Part shown: positions 14,798 through 23,510 of the stretch, one piece after another | Position numbering within the stretch: the first letter of the stretch is position 1 | Layout: each line of letters begins with the position of its first letter | NCBI GenBank assembly: GCA_946567425.1 | Contig: CAMNXF010000018.1 | Coordinates: forward strand, 1 to 53,938 | Length of the DNA: 53,938 nt | Source: an uncultured Clostridia bacterium | GTDB taxonomy: Bacteria; Bacillota; Clostridia; Oscillospirales; Ruminococcaceae | Direction of reading: 5' to 3' | The notes under the pieces: generated by a model | The model's database searches: none | Told to the model about the DNA's origin: nothing | What the model saw: only the letters and a program-made list of their open reading frames with translations | Program-made: the position numbers and the translations under genes

Positions 14798-16567
14798 TCA
14801 GGCGTCGGCACTTGCGGAAACTATACCGCGATTGGCATCGATAGTAACGGCGGTGCCGCTGCGCAGGATATCCGCAGCGTTTTCCGCGCCCACGATAACA
14901 GGGATATCGAGAGCCATACCGACAATAGCCGCGTGCGAATCCGAGCCGTTCTCCTCGGTAATGATACCGACTGCAGTCTTAAGCAGCGACAGTATTTTGT
15001 TGGAAGTCTTGTGAATGACGAGTATCTGTCCTGCCTCAAAACGCTCCAAAGCATCATCTTCGGTCTGCGCGACGCAGACGGGAGCCGTAACAGTGCCTTT
15101 TGTAACACCCGTTCCCGTAACCAGAACGTCACCGACGATATGCACCTTCATAAGATTGGTTGTTCCCGAAACTCCAAGCGGCACTCCTGCGGTAATGACG
15201 GTCAGATCACCGTTTTTGAGAAGTCCCGCTTCAACAGCCTTTTCAACGGCGTGGTGAATAAGATCGTCGGTGTTTGTCATCATTTCCTCTGCCATAAGCG
15301 GAATAACGCCCCATGACATAGCGGTCTGACGCCACGTCACCTCGCTTGTTGTACAAGAGATTATCGGACATTCCGGACGGTAACGCGAGATCATTCTTGC
15401 GGTCGTACCTGTTTTGGTAACGGTGATTATCGCTGTAGCGCCAAGATCCATAGCCGCGCTGACCGTCGCGTGCGAAATAGCCGCAGAAACGTTGACGCAG
15501 TTGCGCGTTTCCTGCTTGTAGAAACGTTTTTTGTAGTCGATAGCTTTTTCAGTTGTTTCGGCAATAAGAGCCATAGTCTTGACCGCCTCAACGGGGTGTT
15601 CGCCCGCCGCGGTCTCTCCCGACAGCATAATAGCGCTTGTGCCGTCGTATATCGCATTGGCGACGTCTGTGGTCTCCGCGCGCGTGGGCCGCGTATTGTG
15701 TATCATACTCTCGAGCATTTGCGTTGCGGTGATTACTTGTTTGTTGGAGTTATATCCCTTTTTAATGAGCATTTTCTGTATCTGGGGAATTTCCTCAAAC
15801 GGTATCTCAACGCCCATATCGCCGCGCGCAACCATAATTCCGTCCGAAACCCGCAGAATATCGTCGATATTCTTGACGCCCTCGCCGTTCTCGATTTTGG
15901 AGATAATGCGGATATCACTGCGTCCTTCCTCCTCAAGGATTTTGCGTATAGCCAGAACGTCGTCGGGGCAGGTAACGAACGAAGCCGCAATAAAATCAAA
16001 GCTCTCCTGTGCCGCAAAGCGGATATCGGAAATATCGACCTCAGACAGATACGGCATAGACAGCTTAACGCCGGGGATATTCACGCCCTTGTTGTTAGAG
16101 AGCACGCCGCCGTTGAGTATCGAACAGACGATATCCGCAGTGCCGTCCGCGTTGTGGACTATGTCCGAGCAGCGGACGATCACATTTCCGTCGTCGATAA
16201 GTATACGCGTGCCCACCTCGATATCGTCGGGTAAATTCTTGTAGGTAATTGAAACGCGCGTATTGTCACCGTCGACTTCTGCGGTAGTCAGCACAAAAGT
16301 ATCTCCGGTCTTGATCTCGACTTTTTTATCGTCCTTGAATTTTTTCAGACGAACCTCCGGACCTTTTGTGTCGAGCAACGTAGCGACAGGCTTTCCCAGT
16401 TCGCGGGCAATGCGCACAACCTGATCGTGGGTAGCCTTGTGGCTCTCGTGAGTGCCGTGCGAAAAGTTCTGTCTTGCAACGTTCATGCCGTTCTCGATGA
16501 GCAGTTTAAGCACCTCGTCGCTTTGGGTAGCGGGACCCAAAGTACAAACAATCTTAGTTCTTCTCAT
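14798..16567 (-). CDS. pyk: Pyruvate kinase with C-terminal PEP-utilising domain
   Basis: 589 aa; converts phosphoenolpyruvate and ADP to pyruvate and ATP, the last step of glycolysis in the cytoplasm. Starts MRRTKIVCTLGPATQ, has the substrate loop LLDTKGPEVRL, catalytic Lys region IRIISKIENGEGVKNID, metal/PEP site MVARGDMGVEIP and TATQMLESM..RPTRAETTDVANAI. About 110 residues beyond the usual 475 form a PEP-utilising swivelling domain with ENGSDSHAAIVGMALDIPVI, known in Bacillus and clostridial enzymes. AAAGGAG lies 8 nt before the ATG. It is monocistronic, bounded by its own terminator and a 540-bp upstream gap. Confidence 0.97.
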   Translation of the reverse strand: MRRTKIVCTLGPATQSDEVLKLLIENGMNVARQNFSHGTHESHKATHDQVVRIARELGKPVATLLDTKGPEVRLKKFKDDKKVEIKTGDTFVLTTAEVDGDNTRVSITYKNLPDDIEVGTRILIDDGNVIVRCSDIVHNADGTADIVCSILNGGVLSNNKGVNIPGVKLSMPYLSEVDISDIRFAAQESFDFIAASFVTCPDDVLAIRKILEEEGRSDIRIISKIENGEGVKNIDDILRVSDGIMVARGDMGVEIPFEEIPQIQKMLIKKGYNSNKQVITATQMLESMIHNTRPTRAETTDVANAIYDGTSAIMLSGETAAGEHPVEAVKTMALIAETTEKAIDYKKRFYKQETRNCVNVSAAISHATVSAAMDLGATAIITVTKTGTTARMISRYRPECPIISCTTSEVTWRQTAMSWGVIPLMAEEMMTNTDDLIHHAVEKAVEAGLLKNGDLTVITAGVPLGVSGTTNLMKVHIVGDVLVTGTGVTKGTVTAPVCVAQTEDDALERFEAGQILVIHKTSNKILSLLKTAVGIITEENGSDSHAAIVGMALDIPVIVGAENAADILRSGTAVTIDANRGIVSASADA

Positions 16568-17108
16568 TAAATTAACTCCTTTCGATTAAGTTTTTTACTT
16601 AAATTTATTATTGTTGTTACGCTTGTTTTAATTAAAATTTTATTTCACGGTGCAAATAATACCGTGTGCATTGTTGTTTTTTCGTTAATTATAATTGAAG
16701 TGTTGCCATACAGGGAGCAAGAGGAAACCCGCAGAGGAGGTCGAATCAGCCGTGCGTCAACATAAAAAAGAAACGAAACCACAACAATAAACTTAGAACA
16801 AAAAGCCATATACACAAGCGCGAGCACCCTCTCACAACAGTACGTCAACACGAAAAAAACGGAACACCGGCGAAATTAACAGAACACGCGCAGCATTACC
16901 GCGATAACAATCACCTTTTTTATTATATCTTAAAACCAAAAAAAATTCAACCCCCCAAAGCAATTTTTTCCATTTCCCCAAAAAACAAGAAAAAATTCGT
17001 AAAATATGTTGAAAACTTTGAAATTTTGTGATATAATTATTATGTATCATATTGTTTTGGAAAAAGATGTGAAAAAAGTAAGAAGTACAACGGGGAGGGG
17101 GCAAACCT
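16568..17108. other. Intergenic region between pyk and the GSF-repeat gene
   Basis: 541 bp between divergent genes. A small hairpin CACGGT/ACCGTG (16646-16666) lies in the pyk leader. A clear rightward promoter is at 17009-17037. Two similar short stretches (CGTCAACA followed by A-rich DNA, near 16757 and 16843) are the only other pattern seen. Confidence 0.5.
17009..17037 (+). promoter_or_regulatory. Promoter of the GSF-repeat gene set
   Basis: TTGAAA (17009-17014), 17-nt spacer, TATAAT (17032-17037); 71 nt before the start codon. Confidence 0.8.
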
Positions 17109-17840
17109 ATGGATTGCGCACTGTGGCTGAACAGACGCAAAATCCGCACGGCAGCGGAGATTGCCGAAGAGCCGGATATAGCGTCGCTGCGCGGATATTT
17201 TCTGGCAGGCAGTCTTGTCGACTGGCTTCGCGAACACGAAGGCGTTCAGTACGCCAAAAAACTTGAAAAACTCTCCCACGAAGATTCCGCTTTGAACGAA
17301 AAGCTCGCCGATATATTTGGCGGCAGCGCCTGCGGACATAAGAGCTTTGGCGAGGGCGCTCCTCAAATAGCAGCGGACGCGTCGGGCACAATCCCATGCA
17401 GTTTTTCTGCGGTGCTGAACAGTTTTGATTTCGGCTCGTCGGGCTCATACAACTATTCGGCAATAAGCTCGTTCGGCAGTTCTTTGCACAGTTGGGAATT
17501 TTCTCTCGGTTCGTTCCTCTCGGGCAGCTTCACGTCGGGCAGCGGTATGCACGAGTGGGAATGGGAGCGTTTTTTCGAGTTGTACGAAAGCGGTTCGTTC
17601 GCTCTCGGCAGCTTTCACGAATGGGAGTGGGAATGGCTGTTTCAGGCTATCAGAGTAGGCAGTTTCGTTGTCGGCTCATTTAATTTCGGAAGCTATTGGC
17701 GAATGGGCAGTCTCGGCAGCGGCATGGAAATTCTGTTACCCGAGCGCTTTGATTTGCTCGACGAATACGACAGGATAATGCTCGAAACGCTTATGAAATG
17801 CCCGTTGGACCGTTTCGGCTACGGAATACACAACATCTGA
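17109..17840 (+). CDS. GS[FYL]-repeat, Trp-rich protein of unknown function
   Basis: 243 aa; GGGGAGGGGG lies upstream of ATG 17109. An N-terminal helical domain (about residues 1-72) reads WLNRRKIRTAAEIAEE, SLRGYFLAGSLVDWLREHEG, LNEKLADIFGG. A low-complexity region from about 95 to 205 has GS followed by an aromatic or Leu at five-residue spacing (SLGSF-LSGSF-TSGSG, SGSF-ALGSF, VGSF-VVGSF-NFGSY), interrupted by two copies of an acidic/aromatic segment HEWEWE followed by a helix (RFFELYE, WLFQAIR). The C-terminus is helical (LLDEYDRIMLETLMKC). No signal peptide or TM segment. The pentapeptide spacing hints at a solenoid or a self-associating stretch. I do not recognise the family. Two related membrane proteins follow at once. 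Confidence 0.75.
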   Translation: MDCALWLNRRKIRTAAEIAEEPDIASLRGYFLAGSLVDWLREHEGVQYAKKLEKLSHEDSALNEKLADIFGGSACGHKSFGEGAPQIAADASGTIPCSFSAVLNSFDFGSSGSYNYSAISSFGSSLHSWEFSLGSFLSGSFTSGSGMHEWEWERFFELYESGSFALGSFHEWEWEWLFQAIRVGSFVVGSFNFGSYWRMGSLGSGMEILLPERFDLLDEYDRIMLETLMKCPLDRFGYGIHNI

Positions 17841-17857
17841 TTAAATCGGAGAACGCC

Positions 17858-18544
17858 ATGAAATACATTATCGGATTTGTTCTGCTCGGACTGGTTACAT
17901 ACGCTGGATTGTTCTTCCTTGTGACAGGTCTGAACGAAGCGGCGCATATCACGTCCGCGCCCGTGAGCTTCAACGCTTTTAAAACCCCGTCGAGCTTCAC
18001 GGTGGGAGCGGTGGAGGGCACAATAGAACAAACCGTCGGCAGGCTGGATAAAGGTATCGTGACCGAGCGTGACTTTATGGGAGTAGTGTTTGGCGAACCC
18101 ATTGTCGAGTACTTTTACGTTATTCCTGCGGGCGCGGTGCTCGACGAGCCGGTCGACCAACAGTATATGGCTCTGCGCGTTTCGGGCGAGGAAAACAAGG
18201 CGCTGCTCGACGGGATAACGTTTACGTTTCCCAAGCAGCCCGCAGAGCTTTCAGAAACGCCGAAGCTGGAGTTTGTCGGCTATGTCTCGGAAATGAACGA
18301 CGAGACATTCTCGGAAATGCAGATCTTTCTTCAAAATCACGAAAAGCTCATAGGCATAGACACATGGGATATGCCGAACTACAAGTATTTCATCAACCAT
18401 ATTTGCAGATACACGGTTACCGTCCGCTCGGGTGAAAGCGGCGCGGAGCTTCCGATAATAATAGGCGCGGTTGTAAGCGCGGTCGGAATTGGCGGCACAG
18501 TGCTGCTTATCGTAAAAAAGGTTCGCGAAAACAGCGGATATTAA
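17858..18544 (+). CDS. Two-TM membrane protein, unknown (paired with next gene)
   Basis: 228 aa from ATG 17858, 17 nt behind the GSF-repeat gene. TM helix 1 at about residues 4-24 (IIGFVLLGLVTYAGLFFLVTG), an external domain of about 165 aa (VEGTIEQTVGRLDKG, YFYVIPAGAVLDEP, QYMALRVSGEENKALLDGIT) and TM helix 2 near 200-220 (IIIGAVVSAVGIGGTVLLIV) with a short basic tail. The layout and several motifs recur in the next protein, so the two are paralogues. It may belong to the DUF6709-type families; this is tentative. Confidence 0.7.
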   Translation: MKYIIGFVLLGLVTYAGLFFLVTGLNEAAHITSAPVSFNAFKTPSSFTVGAVEGTIEQTVGRLDKGIVTERDFMGVVFGEPIVEYFYVIPAGAVLDEPVDQQYMALRVSGEENKALLDGITFTFPKQPAELSETPKLEFVGYVSEMNDETFSEMQIFLQNHEKLIGIDTWDMPNYKYFINHICRYTVTVRSGESGAELPIIIGAVVSAVGIGGTVLLIVKKVRENSGY

Positions 18545-18597
18545 CGGTTATTATGCGCCAAAGCGCGTTTAAATTTATTTTATTCGGGAGAAAAGTT

Positions 18598-19224
18598 ATG
18601 AGATTTGTAAGGTTATTGGTAATGTTTGTAGTTATCGCGTTTCTGGGTATCGCCCTGTTGGTCGGAACGCTCAAGGACAAGGCGGAGCTTGCAAAACCAC
18701 GCGGCGATTTGGAGACCATGACCGAGGACGACTTCTATCAGGGGCGTTTTGTCGAGGGAACCGTCTATGAGCTTTGGGATAATTTTGCGGATATGGAAGA
18801 ATATGACAGCACGTTCGGAATAAAGCACAACACGCGCGTTACTGCTCAATATTACGCGCTGCCCATACCCGTGCTTGACGAATATAAATTTGTCGCGCTT
18901 GCCATAAGCGACAGCTCGAAACAGACTATTGCGCAAAAAATGGTAAAGGAGACGGACGCGTTTTATGAGGATGGCGCCATGCCGACGACCGAGCTGCACG
19001 TCCGCGGCAAAGTAACAAAGCTCAGCGGTGACGGTCTTGATTATCTTCGGGAATACGCCGAGTATATGGGCTTTGACGCGGGCGATGTTGCGGCGTTCAC
19101 GATAAACGACGGCAACGACGGCAGCAGCTCGGGCGGCGCGTTTATCATCGCGATAGTGCTCTCAGTCATCGGGCTTGGCGGCACGGTATTTATGATCGTC
19201 CGCAGAGTTATCCGCGGCAAGTAA
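18598..19224 (+). CDS. Two-TM membrane protein, unknown (paralogue of previous gene)
   Basis: 208 aa from ATG 18598. TM helix 1 at about residues 4-24 (VRLLVMFVVIAFLGIALLVG), an extracytoplasmic domain (FYQGRFVEGTVYELWDNFAD, QYYALPIPVLDEYKFVALAI, LHVRGKVTKLSGDGLDYLRE) and TM helix 2 at about 180-200 (IIAIVLSVIGLGGTVFMIVR). It shares the VEGT(I/V), QYYAL/QYMAL and IG(I/L)GGTV.. motifs with the preceding protein. Likely cotranscribed with it; perhaps they act as a heteromer with the GSF-repeat protein. Confidence 0.7.
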   Translation: MRFVRLLVMFVVIAFLGIALLVGTLKDKAELAKPRGDLETMTEDDFYQGRFVEGTVYELWDNFADMEEYDSTFGIKHNTRVTAQYYALPIPVLDEYKFVALAISDSSKQTIAQKMVKETDAFYEDGAMPTTELHVRGKVTKLSGDGLDYLREYAEYMGFDAGDVAAFTINDGNDGSSSGGAFIIAIVLSVIGLGGTVFMIVRRVIRGK

Positions 19225-19225
19225 A

Positions 19226-20053
19226 GTGAACGCGATACATATTGCATCCTCTGCACCTGCGTTCGCCAAAGGGAGGAAAGCGCTCGCCGCCGAGGATTTC
19301 GACCTGTACTGCACGGCGCTTTCGGCTCTCTGTTGGCGGAAATTTAACGGTGAAATAACGCTCTGCTGCGACAGCCGTTATGCGGAGTATTACCGCATGA
19401 TCGGCTTTACCGACGTCTGGAACGGCATAAACGTATGCGTTGCGGACGATCTCGAGGGCATTGACCCGCTGATGTTCTGGGCGGGTGGCAAGCTGCTCGC
19501 GCTGCGCGAGGTGAGCGCTCCCGTTGTTATGCTTGACACGGACTTTATCGTCTGGAAAACGCTTAATTTCGGCGGCGAAATTATTGCCGCGCACCGCGAG
19601 AACATCTCGGACGGAATATATCCGCCGCTCGGTTTTTTCCGCGCGGGAGCGCATATTATCCCTGATTTCAGCGAGGACGTACTGCCGCTCAACACCGCGT
19701 TTTTCTATGTTCCCGACAATGATTTCAAGGAGTTTTACACGGGACAGGCGATAGCGTTTATGAAGTCGGCGGCGAAATGCGACGATTACCTTAAATATAT
19801 GGTGTTCGCGGAGCAGCGGCTTGCGGCAATGTGCGCGGACTACACGGGTACGCCCATAAAAACGCTGCTCGACAAGGACAATCTGTTCTATCCGCAAAGC
19901 GACTTCACGCACCTCTGGGGCGCGAAACAGGCAATGCGCGACCACTCGGAGTTGCGCGGAGATTTTCTTCAAAAGTGCCGAAAACGTCTTCTCACGGAGT
20001 TCCCCGAGTACTCGTATATCGCCAAAATAATTAATTCGCTCAACGGCGAATAA
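19226..20053 (+). CDS. Glycosyltransferase-like protein (DUF6734-like)
   Basis: 275 aa with GTG start at 19226, one base after the previous stop. The N-terminal half has a GT-A-like pattern: DLYCTALSALCWRKFNGEIT, LCCDSRYAEYYRMIGF, then the DxD-type VVMLDTDFIVWKTL. The centre has DVLPLNTAFFYVPDNDFKEF and the end AEQRLAAMCADYTG and FTHLWGAKQAMRDH. Such proteins are thought to transfer sugars, but substrate and acceptor are not evident. No membrane segment. Its place behind the two membrane proteins suggests envelope modification. Confidence 0.6.
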   Translation: MNAIHIASSAPAFAKGRKALAAEDFDLYCTALSALCWRKFNGEITLCCDSRYAEYYRMIGFTDVWNGINVCVADDLEGIDPLMFWAGGKLLALREVSAPVVMLDTDFIVWKTLNFGGEIIAAHRENISDGIYPPLGFFRAGAHIIPDFSEDVLPLNTAFFYVPDNDFKEFYTGQAIAFMKSAAKCDDYLKYMVFAEQRLAAMCADYTGTPIKTLLDKDNLFYPQSDFTHLWGAKQAMRDHSELRGDFLQKCRKRLLTEFPEYSYIAKIINSLNGE

Positions 20054-20109
20054 TTACGGCGGTTTCCGCTCAAAATAGTAATAATTTTCTGTTTTGGGAG
20101 GAATTTACA

Positions 20110-20772
20110 ATGATACGCACGCAGGAGCTGCAAAAATATTACACCGTCGGCGCTAACACAATTAAGGCGCTTGACGGCGTTTCGCTGAATATCGACGACG
20201 GCGAGTATGTCACGGTTGTGGGAACATCGGGTTCAGGAAAGTCCACGCTGATGAACATTCTCGGCTGCCTTGACACGCCGACCTCGGGAAGCTATCTGCT
20301 CGACGGCAATGACGTTGCGACGCTTTCAGACAACACACTGTCCGACATACGCAGCCGAAAGATCGGATTTATCTTCCAGAGCTTCAATCTTATTCCCGGA
20401 TTGACCGCGCTCGAAAACGTCGAGCTGCCGCTGTTGTACAGGAAAGTACCCAAAAAGCAGCGTAGCGAAACAGCCATGAGAGCGCTGGAGAGCGTGAAGC
20501 TTTCGGATAGGGCGCTGCACCGTCCGTCCGAGCTGTCGGGAGGTCAGCAGCAGCGCGTCGCTATTGCGAGGGCGATAGCGGCGAACCCCGCCATTATCCT
20601 CGCCGATGAGCCGTGCGGAAATCTGGACAGCAAGTCGGGCGCGGAGGTGCTTGAAATACTTTCGCAGCTTAGCCGCAGCGGAAAAACGGTTGTGATGATA
20701 ACCCACAACGAGGACACGGCGAAAAAGGCGGAAAGGCTTGTCCGCATCTCGGACGGGAGACTTTGCCAATAG
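20110..20772 (+). CDS. ABC transporter ATP-binding protein (MacB/LolD type), no permease nearby
   Basis: 220 aa. Walker A GTSGSGKST (about residue 37), Q-loop FIFQSFNLIPGLT, signature LSGGQQQRVAIARA (about 140), Walker B IILADEPCGNLDS and H-loop MITHNE. This is the MacB/LolD/FtsE class that energises FtsX-fold permeases in export of peptides or lipoproteins. GGGAGG lies 8 nt before the ATG. The usual FtsX-type permease gene is missing on both sides; the next gene is a sirtuin. The partner is presumably encoded elsewhere. Confidence 0.9.
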   Translation: MIRTQELQKYYTVGANTIKALDGVSLNIDDGEYVTVVGTSGSGKSTLMNILGCLDTPTSGSYLLDGNDVATLSDNTLSDIRSRKIGFIFQSFNLIPGLTALENVELPLLYRKVPKKQRSETAMRALESVKLSDRALHRPSELSGGQQQRVAIARAIAANPAIILADEPCGNLDSKSGAEVLEILSQLSRSGKTVVMITHNEDTAKKAERLVRISDGRLCQ

Positions 20773-20798
20773 CTGTGCATTCATTTAAAGGAGACAAT

Positions 20799-21509
20799 AT
20801 GACTTTACAGAAAATAATCGACGACAGCAGGCGGATAGTTTTCTTCGGCGGCGCGGGTGTGTCAACCGAGAGCGGAATACCCGATTTCCGCAGTGCAGAC
20901 GGGTTGTATTCGCGGCAGTACAAATATCCGCCCGAGCAGATAGTCAGCCATACGTTTTTTACGCAGTATCCCGATGAGTTTTATCGATTTTACCGCGACA
21001 GAATGATATTCCCCGACGCAAAGCCCAACGCCGCGCATTTGAAACTCGCGGAGCTTGAACAGGCGGGGAAGCTGTCGGCGGTGATAACGCAGAATATCGA
21101 CGGATTACATCAGGCGGCGGGCAGCAAAAATGTCATCGAGCTGCACGGCAGCGTTCACCGTAATTACTGTTCAGAATGCGGCAAGTTCTATCCGCTATCG
21201 GCAGTAACGGAGAGCGCGGGCATTCCCGAATGCGACTGCGGCGGGCGTATAAAGCCCGATGTCGTGCTGTACGAGGAGAGTTTGAACTCGGAGGATATTG
21301 AGAACGCGGTCACGGAGATAGCGGCTGCCGATACGCTGATTATCGGCGGCACATCGCTTGTGGTGTACCCTGCTGCGGGTTTCGTGAACTACTTCAAGGG
21401 CAAGCACCTTGTGGTTATCAACAAATCGCCCACCAACGCGGATAAAAACGCGGAATTGGTGATAGCGGACAGTATTGGCGAGGTTTTAAGTAAAATCAAG
21501 GTAAACTAA
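20799..21509 (+). CDS. cobB: Sir2-family NAD-dependent protein deacetylase
   Basis: 236 aa from ATG 20799 with AAAGGAG 6 nt upstream. Rossmann NAD motif FFGGAGVSTESGIPDFRS, TQNIDGLH and the catalytic His in ELHGSVHR (about residue 113). Zinc site CSECGKF..CDCGG, then VVLYEESLN and GGTSLVVYPAA. It removes acyl groups from protein lysines and releases nicotinamide. YRFYRD spacing places it with class U/M-type bacterial sirtuins. A hairpin (TGCGTTACG/CGTAACGCA, about 21538-21566) follows without a U-tract. Confidence 0.95.
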   Translation: MTLQKIIDDSRRIVFFGGAGVSTESGIPDFRSADGLYSRQYKYPPEQIVSHTFFTQYPDEFYRFYRDRMIFPDAKPNAAHLKLAELEQAGKLSAVITQNIDGLHQAAGSKNVIELHGSVHRNYCSECGKFYPLSAVTESAGIPECDCGGRIKPDVVLYEESLNSEDIENAVTEIAAADTLIIGGTSLVVYPAAGFVNYFKGKHLVVINKSPTNADKNAELVIADSIGEVLSKIKVN

Positions 21510-21592
21510 GCTGTACAATAAACGGACATAATATCCCGTGCGTTACGCTCGGCAATAACGTAACGCAAAGCCATTCGGATTAAGGAGTAAAA

Positions 21593-22687
21593 ATGGAAAC
21601 TGTTCAGACGGTCACTTATCAATGCCCGAACTGCAACGCGGCATTGGAATACGACAGCGTACACGGAGGATTTAAGTGCTTCTATTGCGACAGCACGTTC
21701 TCGGATCGCGAAATAAGGAATATCTTCAAGCATAACGAGGAGGAAGTAAACCTTGATACGGCGGTCGAGCCGGAGCTTAACGAGTCGCAGGAGCAAATGG
21801 AGGAATTTACGGGGCAGAGCGCTCTGTACAGCTGTCCGAACTGCGGCGCGGGAGTTATCTGCGACAGCCTTACTTCGTCGACGAGATGCCACTTCTGCCA
21901 TACGCCTGTTATACTTTCAGGGCGGCTTTCGGGCGAGTTCAAGCCGAATATGATAATCCCGTTCAAATCTACAAGGGAGCGTGCCGAACAGAAGTTCAGA
22001 GAATACATAAAGGGTAAGTTTCTGCTGCCGAGGGGCTTTAAATCGGAAGCGCAGATAAGCAATATATCGGCGCTGTATGTTCCATATTGGCTGAAAAGCG
22101 GCTTGACGGACGTTCAGCTTTCCGCGACGGGAAAGACTATCAGAACATGGACGACGGGCAGCCGCCGCTACACTCACACTAAAGTGTACAACGTAGAGCG
22201 CGACGCGGAAATGTCGTTTATCCGCGTTCCGTGCGACGGTTCAAAGCGCATTGACGATAACCTTATGGAGAGCATAGAGCCGTTCAATTACGGCGATCTG
22301 AAGCCGTTCTCGATGTCGTATCTGTCGGGCTGCGCTGCGGAAAAGTACGACGTTTCCAAGGAGGAAGCGGCTGTGCGCATAGATCAGCGCGTGCTGAAAG
22401 CGGCTGAGGACGAGATACGCAGAATGGCGTCGGTGTATACATCGCTGGAATCGGTACGGACGAGTTTTGTCTACCGCCAGCAGAAGTACGTCTACGCGCT
22501 GCTGCCCGTTTGGTTTCTCAATTACCAATACAAGGGCAAAGACTACGCGTTCGCGATGAACGGTCAGACGGAAAAGATGTTCGGTGAGTTGCCCGTCAGC
22601 AAGCTGAAAACGTTTCTGTTCGGCGCGGGGATATTCCTTATTGTGTGGCTGATAGCTTCTTTGTTGGGAGGGCTGTGCATTGCTTAA
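21593..22687 (+). CDS. TFIIB-type double zinc-ribbon membrane protein
   Basis: 364 aa. Two zinc ribbons at the N-terminus: CPNCNAALEYDSVHGGFKCF (with YC after it) and CPNCGAGVICDSLTSSTRCH (with FC). The middle has IPFKSTRERAEQKFREYIKG, VPYWLKSGL and KVYNVERDAEMSF; one TM helix at the C-terminus (FLFGAGIFLIVWLIASLLGG). This is the conserved zinc-ribbon protein found beside TPM-domain genes in clostridia; its role is not known. Its stop overlaps the TTG start of the TPM gene by 8 nt. Confidence 0.85.
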   Translation: METVQTVTYQCPNCNAALEYDSVHGGFKCFYCDSTFSDREIRNIFKHNEEEVNLDTAVEPELNESQEQMEEFTGQSALYSCPNCGAGVICDSLTSSTRCHFCHTPVILSGRLSGEFKPNMIIPFKSTRERAEQKFREYIKGKFLLPRGFKSEAQISNISALYVPYWLKSGLTDVQLSATGKTIRTWTTGSRRYTHTKVYNVERDAEMSFIRVPCDGSKRIDDNLMESIEPFNYGDLKPFSMSYLSGCAAEKYDVSKEEAAVRIDQRVLKAAEDEIRRMASVYTSLESVRTSFVYRQQKYVYALLPVWFLNYQYKGKDYAFAMNGQTEKMFGELPVSKLKTFLFGAGIFLIVWLIASLLGGLCIA

Positions 22688-23510
22688 GATAAGATTTACT
22701 GCGGCGTTTGTTGTCATTGTGATACTGTTTGCGCCGTTTTTCAGACTTTCCGCAATCGCGGACGTTTCCACGGGTTGTCGGGGAGCGCTTGCCGATCTTG
22801 ACGAATGTCTCACCGATTCCGAGGAGGAAAAGCTGCTCGGAATAATGAACGAGACCGCTCAGAAGATAAACTGCAACGTTGGCATCGTCATCACGCGCGA
22901 TCTGAACGGAATGTCGGACAGCGGCTACGCGAAACATTTTGGCGACAGCAATTTCGGTAGCGGAAGCTCGTATGCGGTGTTTATGTTCCTGAATACGCAC
23001 GACAATCCCGCATATAAAACATACGAGGACAAAATCGAGCTTAACGGCAGAGGTCACGATTATTATAACAACAGGGCAAACTCAATTTTCGACAAGGTGT
23101 ATGACGGTCTGGACAGTTCGGGATTTTACTCGGCTGGTCGGGCGTTCTGCCGCGCATTGGAACAATATGCGGGATCGGACAGCTATGGTAGTAGTTCGTC
23201 GTATATTGAGGAGAATTTTCCGCTGATAAGCGCCGGAATGTTTATCGGATTTATTTTCGCGATTATCATTACCATAGTTGTAGTATGTAACGTTGTAAGG
23301 GGCTACAAGAAACGCGCTCCGATAAGCGCGTCAAACTACATAGATCAGAGCCGCACGCGTATCACGCGTCAGGTAGATCAGTTTGTCCGTGAATACACCA
23401 CCAGCGTTTCTATAAGCAGTTCAAGCGGCGGCGGACGCGGCGGACACAGCAGTCACGGGGGCAGTCACCGTAGCGGCGGACACAGCAGTCACGGAGGGCG
23501 GCACAGATAA
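22680..23510 (+). CDS. TPM-domain membrane protein with Gly/Ser/His tail
   Basis: 276 aa, TTG start at 22680 with GGAGGG 7 nt upstream. A signal/TM segment (about residues 8-25), then a TPM domain (about 35-165: LDECLTDSEEEKLLGIMNET, NCNVGIVITRDLNGMSDSGY, DKIELNGRGHDYYNNRANSI), a TM helix at about 182-208 (LISAGMFIGFIFAIIITIVV) and a cytoplasmic end finishing in SGGGRGGHSSHGGSHRSGGH-type repeats. TPM proteins occur in photosystem repair and in membrane quality control. The GHS/GGH tail may bind metal. Coupled to the zinc-ribbon gene. Confidence 0.85.
   Translation: MLKIRFTAAFVVIVILFAPFFRLSAIADVSTGCRGALADLDECLTDSEEEKLLGIMNETAQKINCNVGIVITRDLNGMSDSGYAKHFGDSNFGSGSSYAVFMFLNTHDNPAYKTYEDKIELNGRGHDYYNNRANSIFDKVYDGLDSSGFYSAGRAFCRALEQYAGSDSYGSSSSYIEENFPLISAGMFIGFIFAIIITIVVVCNVVRGYKKRAPISASNYIDQSRTRITRQVDQFVREYTTSVSISSSSGGGRGGHSSHGGSHRSGGHSSHGGRHR

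Noticed and set aside
14736..16234. Long open frames on the plus strand opposite pyruvate kinase
   Set aside because: They are antisense shadows of a highly conserved gene with biased third positions; similar shadows occur opposite the GGDEF, PBP and arabinofuranosidase genes.
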